From positions 1 to 64,000 of the forward strand of contig NZ_QNTQ01000015.1 in assembly GCF_003298775.1 (NCBI RefSeq): a DNA stretch of 64,000 bases, written 5' to 3'. A program made the translations under genes and the position numbers. The notes beneath the pieces are model-generated. The model was given only the letters and a program-made list of their open reading frames with translations. It was not told where the DNA came from and ran no database searches. The stretch comes from Rhodosalinus halophilus (GTDB lineage Bacteria; Pseudomonadota; Alphaproteobacteria; Rhodobacterales; Rhodobacteraceae). Shown one piece after another: positions 25,112 to 35,155 of this stretch (positions are counted from its first letter, which is position 1; each line of letters starts with the position of its first letter).

Positions 25112-25166
25112 AGTCGCCGGGGCGGGGGTCTGCGATGTGGATGTCCGAGAATTAAGGGTATCCAAG

Positions 25167-27383
25167 ATGATCTTTACTGCCCGCCCGGTCCGACGCACGA
25201 TCCGCAGCGCCGTCCTCGCGGCCGCCTTCCTCTGTATGGCGGCGCTCTCGGCCGTCGCGCAGGCGCCCGTGCTGGCCCGCTTTCTCGACGAGGTGCCGCC
25301 GGCCGAGCTCGTGGCGGGCGCCGATGCCTATGGCCCGCTGCACGAGGATCTGCCAGTGGCTCCCGTGCTCGACGACGGGGAAACCGTCGCCTGGGCCTTC
25401 GTCACTTCCGACTTCGTGGGCACCACCGGATATTCCGGCAAGCCCATCCACGTCATGGCCGCGGTGAACGACGCGGCGCAGGTGACTGGCGTCAAGCTCG
25501 TCGAGCATGCCGAGCCCATCGTGCTGATCGGCATCCCCGAGGCCAGGATGGCCCGTCTCACGGAGGATTACGCGGGCCTCGACCTCGTGGCCGAAGCGGA
25601 GACGGGTGGCGAGGCGCACGACCTCGAGATCATCTCCGGCGCCACCGTCACCATCATGGTGATCGACGACTCCATCGTGCGCGCAGGCCTCAAGGTCGCC
25701 CGCGCGCTGGGCCTCGGCGGGCTCGCGCCGCGGGTGGATACCGGCCCGCAGGCCGAGATCGATCCCGATGCCGCGCCGCCGCAGGACTGGGCCGAGGCCG
25801 AGGGCGACGGCACGATCCGCCGCCTGACGCTGGACGCAGGCCAGGTGAACGCGGCCTTCGAGGCGCTCGGCGACCCGCGCGCCACCGAACGGCCCGTGGG
25901 CGACAGCCCCGAAGAGACCTTCATCGACATGCATGCGGCGCTGGTCAGCGTGCCCGCGATCGGCCAGGCGCTGCTGGGCGAGCGGGAATACGCCAACCTG
26001 CAGGACTGGCTGGAAGAGGGCGAGCACGCGATCCTCGTCGCGGGCCGGGGGCTCTATTCCTTCAAGGGCTCGGGCTATGTGCGCGGCGGCATCTTCGACC
26101 GGATCGTTCTGGTGCAGGACGATGCCTCGGTGCGCTTCCGCGACCGCGGGCACCGGCGGCTGGGCGGCATCGCGCTCTCCGGTGCGCCGTCCTTCGAGGA
26201 GGTGGACCTCTTCAAGATCCCCGCCGACGCGGAGTTCGACCCGACCGAGCCGTGGCGGCTGCAACTGCTGGTGCAGCGCGAGGTCGCGGCGCTGGAACGG
26301 CTCTTCGTGACCTTCGACCTGGGCTACGACCTGCCCGAGCGGTTCGAGCAGCCCGTCGCGTCGCCCGCCGAGCCTTCGCAGGTGGCGCTCGCCAAGGCGG
26401 GTGCAGAGGAAAGCGCGGCGCAGGCCGAGCTCTGGAAGCGGATCTGGCGCGACAAGACGGTCGAGATCGCGGGCGTGATCGCCATGCTCACCGTGCTGAC
26501 CGGCGCCTTCTTCTTCCAGAACCTGCTCACCCGTAGCGCCCGCGCCGTCGACCTCTTCCGCCTCGGGTTCCTGACTGTCACGCTGGTCTTCCTCGGCTGG
26601 TATGCCAACGCGCAGCTTTCGGTCGTCAACCTGATGGCGCTGGCCGGTTCGCTCGCGTCCGGCTTCAGCTGGCAGGCCTTCCTGCTCGACCCGCTGACCT
26701 TCATCCTGTGGTTCTCGGTTGCCGCCGCGCTGATCTTCTGGGGGCGGGGGGCCTATTGCGGCTGGCTCTGCCCCTTCGGCGCGCTGCAGGAGCTGACCAA
26801 CCGCATCGCCCGCAGGCTGCGCGTGCCCCAATGGGAGCTTCCCTGGGGCCTGCACGAGCGGCTCTGGCCGATCAAGTACATGATCTTCCTGGGGCTCTTC
26901 GCGGTCACGCTGGTGTCGATCGAGACCGCCGAGAAGCTGGCCGAGGTCGAGCCCTTCAAGACGGCGATCATCCTCAACTTCATGCGCGCCTGGCCCTTCG
27001 TGCTCTACGCGCTGGTGCTGCTCTTCATCGGGCTCTTCGTCGAGCGCTTCTTCTGCCGCTACCTCTGCCCGCTGGGCGCAGGCCTGGCGATCCCGGCGCG
27101 GCTGCGGATGTTCGACTGGCTCAAGCGCTACCGCGAGTGCGGCAACCCCTGCCAGACCTGCGCCAACGAATGCCCGGTGCAGGCCATCCACCCCGAGGGT
27201 CAGATCAACCCGAACGAGTGCATCAACTGCATGCACTGCCAGGTGCTCTACCACTCGGAAACGAAATGTCCGGTCGTCATCCGCCAGCTCAAGCGGCGGG
27301 AGAAGGCCGCGGCCGGCGCGGCGGACCTCGACCGCGCGATCCAGAACCATCCCAACCAGAAGAAAGGGAAAGTCCATGTCTGA
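25167..27383 (+). CDS. nosR: NosR, membrane flavin/iron-sulfur protein of N2O respiration
   Basis: A 738-residue polytopic protein. After a signal peptide (about 10-33) comes a periplasmic FMN-binding domain with the flavinylation motif SGATVT at 157-162 (T160 the likely attachment site), then about five transmembrane helices from residue 440, membrane WLCPFG and RYLCPLG polyferredoxin-type CP motifs, and a C-terminal pair of 4Fe-4S centres (CQTCANECP and CINCMHCQ). NosR supplies electrons to, and is needed for expression or maturation of, NosZ. I reject the longer reading from 25098 because it would start inside the FNR box. Its end overlaps nosZ by eight bases. Confidence 0.96.
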   Translation: MIFTARPVRRTIRSAVLAAAFLCMAALSAVAQAPVLARFLDEVPPAELVAGADAYGPLHEDLPVAPVLDDGETVAWAFVTSDFVGTTGYSGKPIHVMAAVNDAAQVTGVKLVEHAEPIVLIGIPEARMARLTEDYAGLDLVAEAETGGEAHDLEIISGATVTIMVIDDSIVRAGLKVARALGLGGLAPRVDTGPQAEIDPDAAPPQDWAEAEGDGTIRRLTLDAGQVNAAFEALGDPRATERPVGDSPEETFIDMHAALVSVPAIGQALLGEREYANLQDWLEEGEHAILVAGRGLYSFKGSGYVRGGIFDRIVLVQDDASVRFRDRGHRRLGGIALSGAPSFEEVDLFKIPADAEFDPTEPWRLQLLVQREVAALERLFVTFDLGYDLPERFEQPVASPAEPSQVALAKAGAEESAAQAELWKRIWRDKTVEIAGVIAMLTVLTGAFFFQNLLTRSARAVDLFRLGFLTVTLVFLGWYANAQLSVVNLMALAGSLASGFSWQAFLLDPLTFILWFSVAAALIFWGRGAYCGWLCPFGALQELTNRIARRLRVPQWELPWGLHERLWPIKYMIFLGLFAVTLVSIETAEKLAEVEPFKTAIILNFMRAWPFVLYALVLLFIGLFVERFFCRYLCPLGAGLAIPARLRMFDWLKRYRECGNPCQTCANECPVQAIHPEGQINPNECINCMHCQVLYHSETKCPVVIRQLKRREKAAAGAADLDRAIQNHPNQKKGKVHV

Positions 27384-29319
27384 TCGGGACAAGAAGACCG
27401 GCGTCAGCCGCCGCGGCCTGCTGGGCGCGACGGCGGGGGGCGCCGCACTGCTGGGGGCGGGCGGCGCACGCCTTGCGATGATGGGCGGCGCGGCCGCGGG
27501 CGTCACGGCGGCCACCGCCGGCAGCGCAAGTGCCGCGACCGACGCCGTGTCGCTCGCGCCGGGCGAGCTCGACGAATACTACGGCTTCTGGTCCTCGGGC
27601 CAGACCGGCGAGCTGCGCATCCTGGGCTTCCCGTCCATGCGCGAGCTGATGCGCGTGCCGGTGTTCAACCGCTGCTCGGCCACCGGCTGGGGCCAGACCA
27701 ACGAGAGCCTCGCGGTCCTCGAAGAGGGGATGCTGCCCGAAACCAAGGCCTTCCTCGCCGCGCAGGGCAAGCGGGTGCACGACAACGGCGACCTGCACCA
27801 CCCGCACATGTCGTTCACCGACGGCACCTACGACGGCCGCTACCTCTTCATGAACGACAAGGCGAACACGCGCGTGGCGCGGGTGCGCTGCGACGTGATG
27901 AAGTGCGACAAGATCATCGAGATCCCGAACGCCAAGGCGATCCACGGCCTGCGCCCGCAGAAGGTCCCGCGCACCGGCTACATCTTCGCCAACGGCGAGG
28001 ACGAGGTGCCGATGGTCAACGACGGCTCGGTGCTCGACGAGCCCGACAAGTACGTCAACTTCTTTACCGCCATCGACGGCGACACGATGGAGATCGCCTG
28101 GCAGGTGATCGTGTCGGGCAACCTCGACAACACCGACTGCGACTATCAGGGCAAATACGCCTTCTCGACCTCCTACAACTCGGAAATGGGCATGACCCTG
28201 GCCGAGATGACGGCGAACGAGATGGACCACGTGGTCATCTTCAACCTCGCCGAGATCGAGAAGGGCATCGCGGCCGGCGACTACACCGAGATGAACGGCG
28301 TCAAGGTGATCGACGGGCGCAAGGGGCAGAACAAGAAGTACACCCGTTACGTGCCCATCCCCAACAGCCCGCACGGCATCAACACCGCGCCGGACGAGCG
28401 CCACGTCTGCGTGGCGGGCAAGCTGTCGCCCACCGTCTCGGTGCTCGACGTGACCAAGTTCGACGCGCTTTTCGACAGCGACGCCGACCCGCGCTCGGTC
28501 GTGGTGGCGGAGCCGGAACTGGGCCTCGGGCCGCTTCACACCGCCTTCGACGGGCAGGGCAACGCCTTCACCACGCTCTTCCTCGACAGCCAGGTGGCGA
28601 AGTGGAACATCGAGAAGGCGATCCGCGCCTACAACGGCGAGGACGTCAACCCGCTCATCTCAAAGGTGGACGTGCACTATCAGCCCGGCCACAACAGCAC
28701 CACGATGGGCGAGACGAAGGAGGCCGACGGTCGCTGGCTGCTGTCGCTCAACAAGTTCTCGAAGGACCGCTTCCTCAACGTCGGCCCGCTCAAGCCCGAG
28801 AACGAGCAGATCATCGACATCTCGTCCGACGAGATGCAGGTGGTGCACGACGGCCCGACCTTCGCCGAGCCGCATGACGCGATCCTCGTGCGGCGCGACA
28901 TCGTGAACCCGGTCAACGTCTGGGACCGCAACGACCCGATGTGGGCCGCCACCCGCGCCCAGGCCGAGGCCGACGGCGTGAACATCGACGAATGGGCCGA
29001 CACGGTGATCCGCGACGGCAACAAGGTGCGGGTCTACATGACCTCGCAGGCGCCGATGTTCTCGCTCGACAAGTTCGAGGTGACCGAGGGCGACGAGGTC
29101 ACGGTGATCATCACCAACCTCGACGACATCGACGACCTGAGCCACGGCTTCACGCTGAACAACCACGGCGTCGCCATGGAGCTTTCGCCGCAGCAGACGG
29201 CGTCGGTGACCTTCACGGCCGCCAAGCCGGGCGTCTACTGGTACTACTGCCAGTGGTTCTGCCACGCGCTCCACATGGAGATGCGCGGCCGGATGCTGGT
29301 GCGGCCGCGGGGAACCTGA
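27376..29319 (+). CDS. nosZ: Nitrous-oxide reductase
   Basis: A 647-residue periplasmic copper enzyme that reduces N2O to N2. A Tat signal ([17 protein letters not shown], 11-27) marks clade I. The beta-propeller holds the CuZ histidines, including H141/H142 in DLHHPHMSF. The C-terminal cupredoxin domain contains the CuA site with C625, W627, C629, H633 and M636 ([13 protein letters not shown]). All expected residues are present, so the enzyme should be functional. It overlaps nosR and is followed two bases later by nosD. Confidence 0.98.
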   Translation: MSDRDKKTGVSRRGLLGATAGGAALLGAGGARLAMMGGAAAGVTAATAGSASAATDAVSLAPGELDEYYGFWSSGQTGELRILGFPSMRELMRVPVFNRCSATGWGQTNESLAVLEEGMLPETKAFLAAQGKRVHDNGDLHHPHMSFTDGTYDGRYLFMNDKANTRVARVRCDVMKCDKIIEIPNAKAIHGLRPQKVPRTGYIFANGEDEVPMVNDGSVLDEPDKYVNFFTAIDGDTMEIAWQVIVSGNLDNTDCDYQGKYAFSTSYNSEMGMTLAEMTANEMDHVVIFNLAEIEKGIAAGDYTEMNGVKVIDGRKGQNKKYTRYVPIPNSPHGINTAPDERHVCVAGKLSPTVSVLDVTKFDALFDSDADPRSVVVAEPELGLGPLHTAFDGQGNAFTTLFLDSQVAKWNIEKAIRAYNGEDVNPLISKVDVHYQPGHNSTTMGETKEADGRWLLSLNKFSKDRFLNVGPLKPENEQIIDISSDEMQVVHDGPTFAEPHDAILVRRDIVNPVNVWDRNDPMWAATRAQAEADGVNIDEWADTVIRDGNKVRVYMTSQAPMFSLDKFEVTEGDEVTVIITNLDDIDDLSHGFTLNNHGVAMELSPQQTASVTFTAAKPGVYWYYCQWFCHALHMEMRGRMLVRPRGT

Positions 29320-29321
29320 CC

Positions 29322-30659
29322 GTGGCGCGCGTCCGCATCCTCATCGCGGGCCTCCTCGTCCTCGTTGCCTGTGCGGCGGGGGCGGCGGAGCGCGTCGTGC
29401 AGCCGGGCGCGGGCGCGCTGGTCCAGGCCGTCGCCGGGGCCGCCCCCGGCGACGTGCTGATCCTTGCGCCGGGCCGTCACGACGGCCCGGTGACTCTCAA
29501 CAAACCGCTGACCCTCGACGGTCGCGGCGCGGCGATCGTCGACGCCGGCGGCGAGGGCAGCGTGATCACCGTGACCGCGCCTGACGTGACCGTGCGCGGC
29601 CTCGAACTCGTGGGCTCGGGCTCGTCGCACGAAGGCATCGACTCTGGCGTGCAGCTCACGCAGGACGCCACCGGCGCCCGCGTGCTGGACAACCGCATCC
29701 TCGGCAACCTCTACGGCGTGGACATCCACGGCGCGAAGGGCAGCCTCGTGCAGGGCAACACCATCGTCGGGCGCCGCGACCACCGGATGAACGACCGCGG
29801 CAACGGGGTCTATGTCTGGAACGCGCCGGGCGCCGAGGTGGCGGAGAACGACATCCGCTACGGCCGCGACGGCATCTTCACCAATGTCTCGCGCGACAAC
29901 GTCTTTCGCGACAACCTCTTCCGCGACCTGCGCTTCGCGGTGCACTACATGTACACCCACGGCGGCGAGGTGACGGGCAACGTCTCGATCGGCAATCACC
30001 TCGGCTACGCGCTGATGTTCTCCGACCGGATCACGGTGCGCGGCAACCTCTCGCTGGGCGACCGCGACCACGGGCTGATGCTGAACTACGCCAACAGTGC
30101 GGACGTCGTGGGCAACCTCGTGCGCGGCGGGCAGGAGAAGTGCACCTTCATCTACAACGCGCACAAGAACCTGATCGCGAACAACCGCTTCGAGGGCTGC
30201 GGCATCGGCGTGCATTTCACCGCCGGGTCCGAGCGCAACGCGCTCACCGGCAACGCCTTCGTCGGCAACCGCACGCAGGTGAAATACGTGGGCTCCCGCC
30301 ATGTCGAGTGGAGCCTGGAGGGGCGCGGCAACTACTGGTCGGATCACCCGGCCTTCGACCTCGACAGCGACGGCATCGCCGACAGCCCGTTCCGCCCGAA
30401 CGACCTGATGGATCACATCCTGTGGTCGCAGCCGGCGGCGGCGCTGCTCACCGGCGCGCCGGCCGTGCAGCTCATCCGCTGGAGCCAGGCGAGCTTCCCG
30501 GCGACCCTGCCGGGCGGCGTGCTGGACAGCCACCCGCTCACCCGCCCCGTCGAGATCCCGGTGCCCCCGGAGATCGCGGCGCTGGAGGCGGACTCCCGTC
30601 CCGACGGGGGCGACAAAGGACAGGACGATGACGAGTTTGATCCTCTCGCGGCTCACTAA
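29322..30659 (+). CDS. nosD: NosD, copper-site maturation protein
   Basis: A 445-residue periplasmic protein with a signal peptide (ILIAGLLVLVACAAGAAE) and a right-handed parallel beta-helix of CASH/NosD repeats (GNLYGVDIHGAKGSLVQGN and similar units, residues about 60-330). NosD works with NosF and NosY in delivering sulfur or copper for CuZ assembly. The GTG at 29322, two bases after the nosZ stop, is the only start that preserves the signal peptide. The C-terminus overlaps nosF by 32 bases. Confidence 0.93.
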   Translation: MARVRILIAGLLVLVACAAGAAERVVQPGAGALVQAVAGAAPGDVLILAPGRHDGPVTLNKPLTLDGRGAAIVDAGGEGSVITVTAPDVTVRGLELVGSGSSHEGIDSGVQLTQDATGARVLDNRILGNLYGVDIHGAKGSLVQGNTIVGRRDHRMNDRGNGVYVWNAPGAEVAENDIRYGRDGIFTNVSRDNVFRDNLFRDLRFAVHYMYTHGGEVTGNVSIGNHLGYALMFSDRITVRGNLSLGDRDHGLMLNYANSADVVGNLVRGGQEKCTFIYNAHKNLIANNRFEGCGIGVHFTAGSERNALTGNAFVGNRTQVKYVGSRHVEWSLEGRGNYWSDHPAFDLDSDGIADSPFRPNDLMDHILWSQPAAALLTGAPAVQLIRWSQASFPATLPGGVLDSHPLTRPVEIPVPPEIAALEADSRPDGGDKGQDDDEFDPLAAH

Positions 30660-31521
30660 GACCTTCGGGCGCGAGACTGCGCTGGACGACGTGAGCCTGA
30701 GCGTCGCACCGGGCGAGCGCGTGGCGCTGCTGGGCCATAACGGTGCGGGCAAGTCCACGCTGATGAAGATCGTGCTGGGCCTGATCCCGGCCGACGCAGG
30801 CACCGTCGAGGTGCTGGGCGAGGCGCCGGGCAGCACGCGCGCCCGCACGCAGGTGGCCTATCTGCCCGAGAACGCGGCGTTTCACCCCTCGCTCACGGGC
30901 GAGGAGCAGATGGGCCTCTACCTCCGGCTCAGGGGCGAGTCGCCGCGCGAGGCGCGACCGCTGCTCGACCGTGTGGGGCTGGGGGCCGCCGCGACGCGGC
31001 GGATCGGCACCTATTCCAAGGGGATGCGGCAGCGTGTGGGGCTTGCGCAGGCGCTGATCGGGCGGCCCCGCCTGCTGATCCTCGACGAACCGACCAGCGG
31101 CCTCGACCCCGTCTCGCGGCGCGAGTTCTATGCGATCCTCGACGATCTGGCGGCCGACGGTGCGGGCATCCTCCTTTCGAGCCACGCGCTCACGGAAGTG
31201 GAGGCACGGACCGACCGCATTGTGATCCTGTCGAAGGGCGTGGTCGTGGCGGACGACACGCTGGCCGGCCTGCGCCGCAACGCGGCCCTGCCCACGCGGC
31301 TGCAGATCGCCGCGCGCCCCGGCGCCGCCGACGAGGTGGCCGCGGCGCTGCAGGCCGGGCGGCGCAACGGCGTCACCGTCGATCTGGTCTGCGAGGCCGA
31401 CGAAAAGCTGGACCGCCTGGGCCGCATCGCCGCGCTGGGACCCCTCGTCGAGGACGTGGAGATCATCCCGCCCAGCCTCGAGGACATCTACGACCACTAC
31501 AGCCGGAGGGAGAGCCGATGA
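30628..31521 (+). CDS. nosF: NosF, ABC transporter ATPase
   Basis: A 297-residue ATPase with Walker A GHNGAGKST (about 36-44), signature YSKGMRQRVGLAQAL (about 130-144) and Walker B LLILDEPTSGLD (about 150-161). With NosY it forms the ABC module that energises CuZ assembly through NosD. The start overlaps nosD by 32 bases and the end overlaps nosY by ATGA, typical of this operon. Confidence 0.95.
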   Translation: MTSLILSRLTKTFGRETALDDVSLSVAPGERVALLGHNGAGKSTLMKIVLGLIPADAGTVEVLGEAPGSTRARTQVAYLPENAAFHPSLTGEEQMGLYLRLRGESPREARPLLDRVGLGAAATRRIGTYSKGMRQRVGLAQALIGRPRLLILDEPTSGLDPVSRREFYAILDDLAADGAGILLSSHALTEVEARTDRIVILSKGVVVADDTLAGLRRNAALPTRLQIAARPGAADEVAAALQAGRRNGVTVDLVCEADEKLDRLGRIAALGPLVEDVEIIPPSLEDIYDHYSRRESR

Positions 31522-32339
31522 CCGCCGCACTCGGACTTGCGGGCTGCGAGTTCCGCATCGCGCTCAGGAACCGCTGGGTCGCCATCGTCATCGCCATGAT
31601 GGCGCTCTTCGCGCTCGTGCTCTCTGCCGCGGGCAGCGCGCCCACCGGCGAGTTGGGCGCCGACAGCCTGTCCGTCACGGTGGCGAGCCTGACGAGCCTT
31701 GCCGTCTACCTCGTGCCGCTCGTGGCGCTGCTGATGTCCTTCGACGCCATCGCGGGCGAGGTCGAGCGGGGCACGCTGCCGCTCCTGCTGACCTATCCGG
31801 TCTCGCGCGGTCGCGTGCTCCTCGGCAAGGCGGCGGCGCATCTCGCCACGCTCGCCATCGCGCTGGCCGTGGGCTACGGGCTGGCCGCCGGGGCGGCCTT
31901 CGCGGTGGACGCCGACGCGGCGCAGGGGCTTCCCGCGCTCTGGCGGCTCTTCTGGTCCTCGCTGCTGCTGGGTGCGAGCTTTCTCGGGATCGGCTATGCC
32001 CTCTCGGCGGTCGCGCGCCGCCCCGGTGCGGCGGCCGGGCTCGCCATCGGGCTCTGGTTGGTGCTGATCGTGCTCTACGACCTGGGGCTTCTGGCGGCGG
32101 TGGTCGCGGACGGGGGCGGGGCCTTTACGACCGAGGTCTTCCCCTGGCTGCTGCTGGCCAATCCGGCCGACGCCTTCCGCCTCTTCAACCTCGCCTCCTC
32201 CGAGGCCACCGCGGCCGCCGCGGGCATCAGCGGCGCGGCCAACGCCATCCCGGCGTGGCAGGCGCTGGTGTCGATCGGGCTCTGGCCGGCCGCGGCCTTC
32301 GCTCTCGCCCTTCTCGCCTTTCGCAAGGTCACGCCATGA
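31518..32339 (+). CDS. nosY: NosY, ABC-2 type permease
   Basis: A 273-residue inner-membrane protein with about six transmembrane helices and the ABC-2 motif FDAIAGEVERGTLPLLLTYPVSR (in parts: FDAIAGEVERGTL and LLTYPVSR) near residues 75-97. It is the permease partner of NosF. ATGA overlaps join it to nosF before and nosL after. Confidence 0.94.
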   Translation: MTAALGLAGCEFRIALRNRWVAIVIAMMALFALVLSAAGSAPTGELGADSLSVTVASLTSLAVYLVPLVALLMSFDAIAGEVERGTLPLLLTYPVSRGRVLLGKAAAHLATLAIALAVGYGLAAGAAFAVDADAAQGLPALWRLFWSSLLLGASFLGIGYALSAVARRPGAAAGLAIGLWLVLIVLYDLGLLAAVVADGGGAFTTEVFPWLLLANPADAFRLFNLASSEATAAAAGISGAANAIPAWQALVSIGLWPAAAFALALLAFRKVTP

Positions 32340-32905
32340 AACGCCTTCTCCTTCTTTCCGTCCTTCCGCTCGCCCTGCTCGCGGGCTGCAAGGAAGAACA
32401 GGTCGCCACGCCCCAGCCCGTCGCGATGACCGACGAGGCGCTGGGCCACTACTGCCAGATGAACCTGACCGAGCACGCCGGACCCAAGGCGCAGGTGCAT
32501 CTGGCCGGTGCGCCCGCGCCGCTCTTCTTCTCGCAGGTGCGCGACGCGATCTCGTATCAGCGGATGCCCGAGCAGAGTCACGCGATCACCGCGATCTACG
32601 TCAACGACATGGCCCGCGCGCCAAGCTGGAAGAACCCCGGCACCGAGAACTGGATCGCCGCCGAGGATGCGCATTTCGTCGTCGGCTCGCAGCGCGTGGG
32701 CGGGATGGGGGCGGCTGAACTGGTGCCCTTCTCCGACCCACAGGCCGCGGCGGATTTCGCCGAACTGCACGGCGGGCGCGTCCTGCGGCTGGCCGAGATC
32801 GCGGACGACGCGGTGCTCGCGCCGGAGGACAAGCCGGCCGCCGAGCCGGAGACACAGGATTACCGGGAGCGGCTGCGCCAGCTCTCCGCGGGACGGGAGG
32901 GCTGA
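32336..32905 (+). CDS. nosL: NosL, copper chaperone lipoprotein
   Basis: A 189-residue lipoprotein with lipobox LLAGC (C18). The conserved copper-binding segment is HYCQMNLTEHAGP, containing the C-x-M pair. NosL carries Cu(I) to the NosDFY-NosZ assembly system at the outer face of the membrane. The C-terminal 25 residues are acidic and not conserved. The stop is one base before the nosX-like gene. Confidence 0.94.
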   Translation: MKRLLLLSVLPLALLAGCKEEQVATPQPVAMTDEALGHYCQMNLTEHAGPKAQVHLAGAPAPLFFSQVRDAISYQRMPEQSHAITAIYVNDMARAPSWKNPGTENWIAAEDAHFVVGSQRVGGMGAAELVPFSDPQAAADFAELHGGRVLRLAEIADDAVLAPEDKPAAEPETQDYRERLRQLSAGREG

Positions 32906-32906
32906 G

Positions 32907-33821
32907 ATGCCGGGACTGACACGACGCCGCTTTCTTTCGATCAGCGCGGCGACGGCTGCATTGACGACGGCCGGGGTGGCACCGGCCGCGCCGCTGCGCC
33001 ACTGGCAGGGCAGCGCCTTGGGCGCGCGGGCGACGATCACCCTCGCGCACCCGGACGGCGCGCGCATCGCCGCCCGCGCCTTTGCCGAGATCGACCGCCT
33101 GGAGGACATCTTCAGCCTCTACCGCGCCGGTTCCGCACTCTCGCGCCTCAACCGGGAGGGCCGGCTCGACGCGCCGCCCCTCGAGTTGCTGGAGTGCCTC
33201 GGCCTCAGCGGTGCGGTGCATCGTGCGACGGGCGGGCGCTTCGACCCGACAGTGCAGCCGCTCTGGGATCTGCACGCTCGCGCCCATGCCGCCGGCGGCC
33301 CGCCCGCGGCAGAGGACATCGCCAGCACGCTCACGAATGTCGGCTGGGACGGGGTGACGCTCGCACCCGAGGCCGTGACGCTCCGCCCCGGCATGGCGCT
33401 CACGCTGAACGGGATCGCGCAGGGCTACATCGCCGACCGCATCGCCGCGCTGCTGCGCGCGGAAGGGCTGTCCGAGGTGCTGGTCGATACCGGCGAACAC
33501 CACGGCGTCGGCGGCGACTGGCCGGTGACGCTCACCTCGGACGCGGGCGCCGAGGGGCAGGTGAGGCTGCGGGACCGGGCGCTGGCAAGCTCCGCGCCCC
33601 TTGGCACCGTGTTCGACCGAGCCGGCGCGGCGGGCCATATCCTCGACCCGCGCACCGGGCGGCCGGCGGCGCCGCGCTGGCGGCTGGTCAGCGTGACGGC
33701 GCCGCAGGCGGCGCTTGCCGACGCGCTCAGCACCGCGATGGTGCTGATGGACCGCGACGGCATGCGCCAGGCGTTCGCCGCCTTTCCGCAGGCGCGGCTC
33801 GCGGCGGCGAAGCCTGCCTGA
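32907..33821 (+). CDS. nosX: ApbE-family FMN transferase (NosX)
   Basis: A 304-residue flavin transferase with a Tat-type signal (RRRFLSISAATAAL, 6-19). ApbE motifs visible are FDPTVQPLWDLH, the FAD-binding LNGIAQGYIADRIAALL and the metal-binding DALSTA near the C-terminus. It attaches FMN covalently to the threonine of the NosR SGAT motif. Position as last gene of the nos operon fits NosX. GGGAGG precedes the ATG. It converges with cydX. Confidence 0.92.
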   Translation: MPGLTRRRFLSISAATAALTTAGVAPAAPLRHWQGSALGARATITLAHPDGARIAARAFAEIDRLEDIFSLYRAGSALSRLNREGRLDAPPLELLECLGLSGAVHRATGGRFDPTVQPLWDLHARAHAAGGPPAAEDIASTLTNVGWDGVTLAPEAVTLRPGMALTLNGIAQGYIADRIAALLRAEGLSEVLVDTGEHHGVGGDWPVTLTSDAGAEGQVRLRDRALASSAPLGTVFDRAGAAGHILDPRTGRPAAPRWRLVSVTAPQAALADALSTAMVLMDRDGMRQAFAAFPQARLAAAKPA

Positions 33822-33848
33822 GCCGCGGCCGACGCGGCGGCGGGCGCG

Positions 33849-33977
33849 TCAGCCGCGCGTGCCCTCCTCGCCGTCCTCGGTAAGCCGCGCGTCCTCGCGC
33901 AGCTCCAGCCACATTGCATTGAGCACGGCGAACATCGCCGCGAGGGGCAGGCCGAGAAGCCAGGCGAAATACCACAT
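33849..33977 (-). CDS. cydX: CydX, small subunit of cytochrome bd
   Basis: A 42-residue single-helix protein starting MWYFAWLLGLPLAAMF, with a conserved N-terminal W-Y-F-x-W and an acidic tail (LREDARLTEDGEE). This is the CydX/YbgT pattern. It lies 12 bases downstream of cydB. CydX stabilises the haems of the bd oxidase. It is short enough to be missed by automatic annotation. Confidence 0.93.
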   Translation of the reverse strand: MWYFAWLLGLPLAAMFAVLNAMWLELREDARLTEDGEEGTRG

Positions 33978-33989
33978 GGCGCGTCTCCT

Positions 33990-35150
33990 TCAGTAGCTGT
34001 GGCCGGGGCCGGTGACGTCCTCTTCGGTCACCTTGCCCCAGAGGACTTTGTAGACCCACGCCGTGTAGGCGAGGATCAGCGGCATGAAGATCGCCGTCGC
34101 CACCAGCATCACGAAGAGCGTCAGATGCGACGACGAGCTGTCCCAGACGGTCAGCGAGCTCGACGGGTCCACGGTCGAGGGCAGGATGAAGGGAAACATC
34201 GTCAGCCCCACCGAGGCGATGATCCCGGTGATCGCCATCTTCGACCAGAGGAGCGTCGAGACCTCGCGCCCGGCGCGCAGCCCCGCAACGGCGAGGAGGA
34301 TGCCGAGGAAGCCCATCACCGGCGCCACGACGATCCAGGGCCGCTCGGTGTAGGCCGAGAGCCAGCTGCCGCTGCGCTCGACCTCGGAGAAGAGCGGGTT
34401 GGAGGGGCCGTCGCGCACGATCTCGCCCACTATCCGGTAGCCATCGATCCCGAAGCCGAGCCAGACCCCGGCGAGCGCATAGCCCACGAGGGCGACCAGC
34501 CCGGCGACCGTGCCGTAGCGCCGTGCCCGCTCCGCCACCGCGCCCTCGGCCTTGAGCGAGAGCCACGCCGCGCCGTGCATCAGCAGCATGGCGAGCGAGA
34601 CGACCCCCGCGAGCAGCGCGAAGGGCCGCAGCAGGCCGAGGAACTTGCCGTAGAAGCTGCCGTCGTAAACCGAGAAGAGATCCTCGGTCAGGTAGAAGGG
34701 CACGCCGAGCAGCACGTTGCCCACGGCCACGCCGAACAGCAGCGCCGGCACCGCACCGCCCACGAAGAGCGCCCAGTCCCAGCCGTTGCGCCAGCGCGCG
34801 TCCTCGCGCTTGGAGCGGTACTTGAAGGCGACGGGCCGCAGGATGAGCGCCGCGAGCACCGCGAACATCGCCAGGTAGAAGCCCGAGAAGCTCACCGCGT
34901 AGAGCGGCGGCCAGGCGGCGAAGATCGCGCCGCCGCCCAGGATGAACCAGACCTGGTTGCCCTCCCAGACGGGGCCGACGGTGTTGATGGCGATGCGGCG
35001 CTCCACATCCGTCCGGGCGACGAAGGGCAGGAGCGCGCCCACCCCCATGTCGAAGCCGTCGGTGAGCGCGAAGCCGATCAGCAGCACGCCCAGAAGCGCC
35101 CACCAGATCACGCGCAGGATCTCGAAATCGATCAGTTCATGCAGGATCAT
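33990..35150 (-). CDS. cydB: Cytochrome bd ubiquinol oxidase subunit II
   Basis: A 386-residue integral membrane protein with eight to nine helices; family blocks GFALTDGFDMGVGALLPF, NTVGPVWEGNQVWFILGGG and the C-terminal WVYKVLWGKV are clear. It forms the oxidase heterodimer with CydA. ATG at 35150 has GGAG upstream; a GTG at 35159 would give a GTGA overlap with cydA and three more residues, so the start is not fully settled. Confidence 0.95.
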   Translation of the reverse strand: MILHELIDFEILRVIWWALLGVLLIGFALTDGFDMGVGALLPFVARTDVERRIAINTVGPVWEGNQVWFILGGGAIFAAWPPLYAVSFSGFYLAMFAVLAALILRPVAFKYRSKREDARWRNGWDWALFVGGAVPALLFGVAVGNVLLGVPFYLTEDLFSVYDGSFYGKFLGLLRPFALLAGVVSLAMLLMHGAAWLSLKAEGAVAERARRYGTVAGLVALVGYALAGVWLGFGIDGYRIVGEIVRDGPSNPLFSEVERSGSWLSAYTERPWIVVAPVMGFLGILLAVAGLRAGREVSTLLWSKMAITGIIASVGLTMFPFILPSTVDPSSSLTVWDSSSSHLTLFVMLVATAIFMPLILAYTAWVYKVLWGKVTEEDVTGPGHSY

Positions 35151-35155
35151 GGCCG

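Noticed and set aside
25098-25166. Longer nosR reading beginning at TTG 25098
   Set aside because: That TTG is the first half-site of a perfect FNR box, and the true signal peptide starts at the ATG at 25167.
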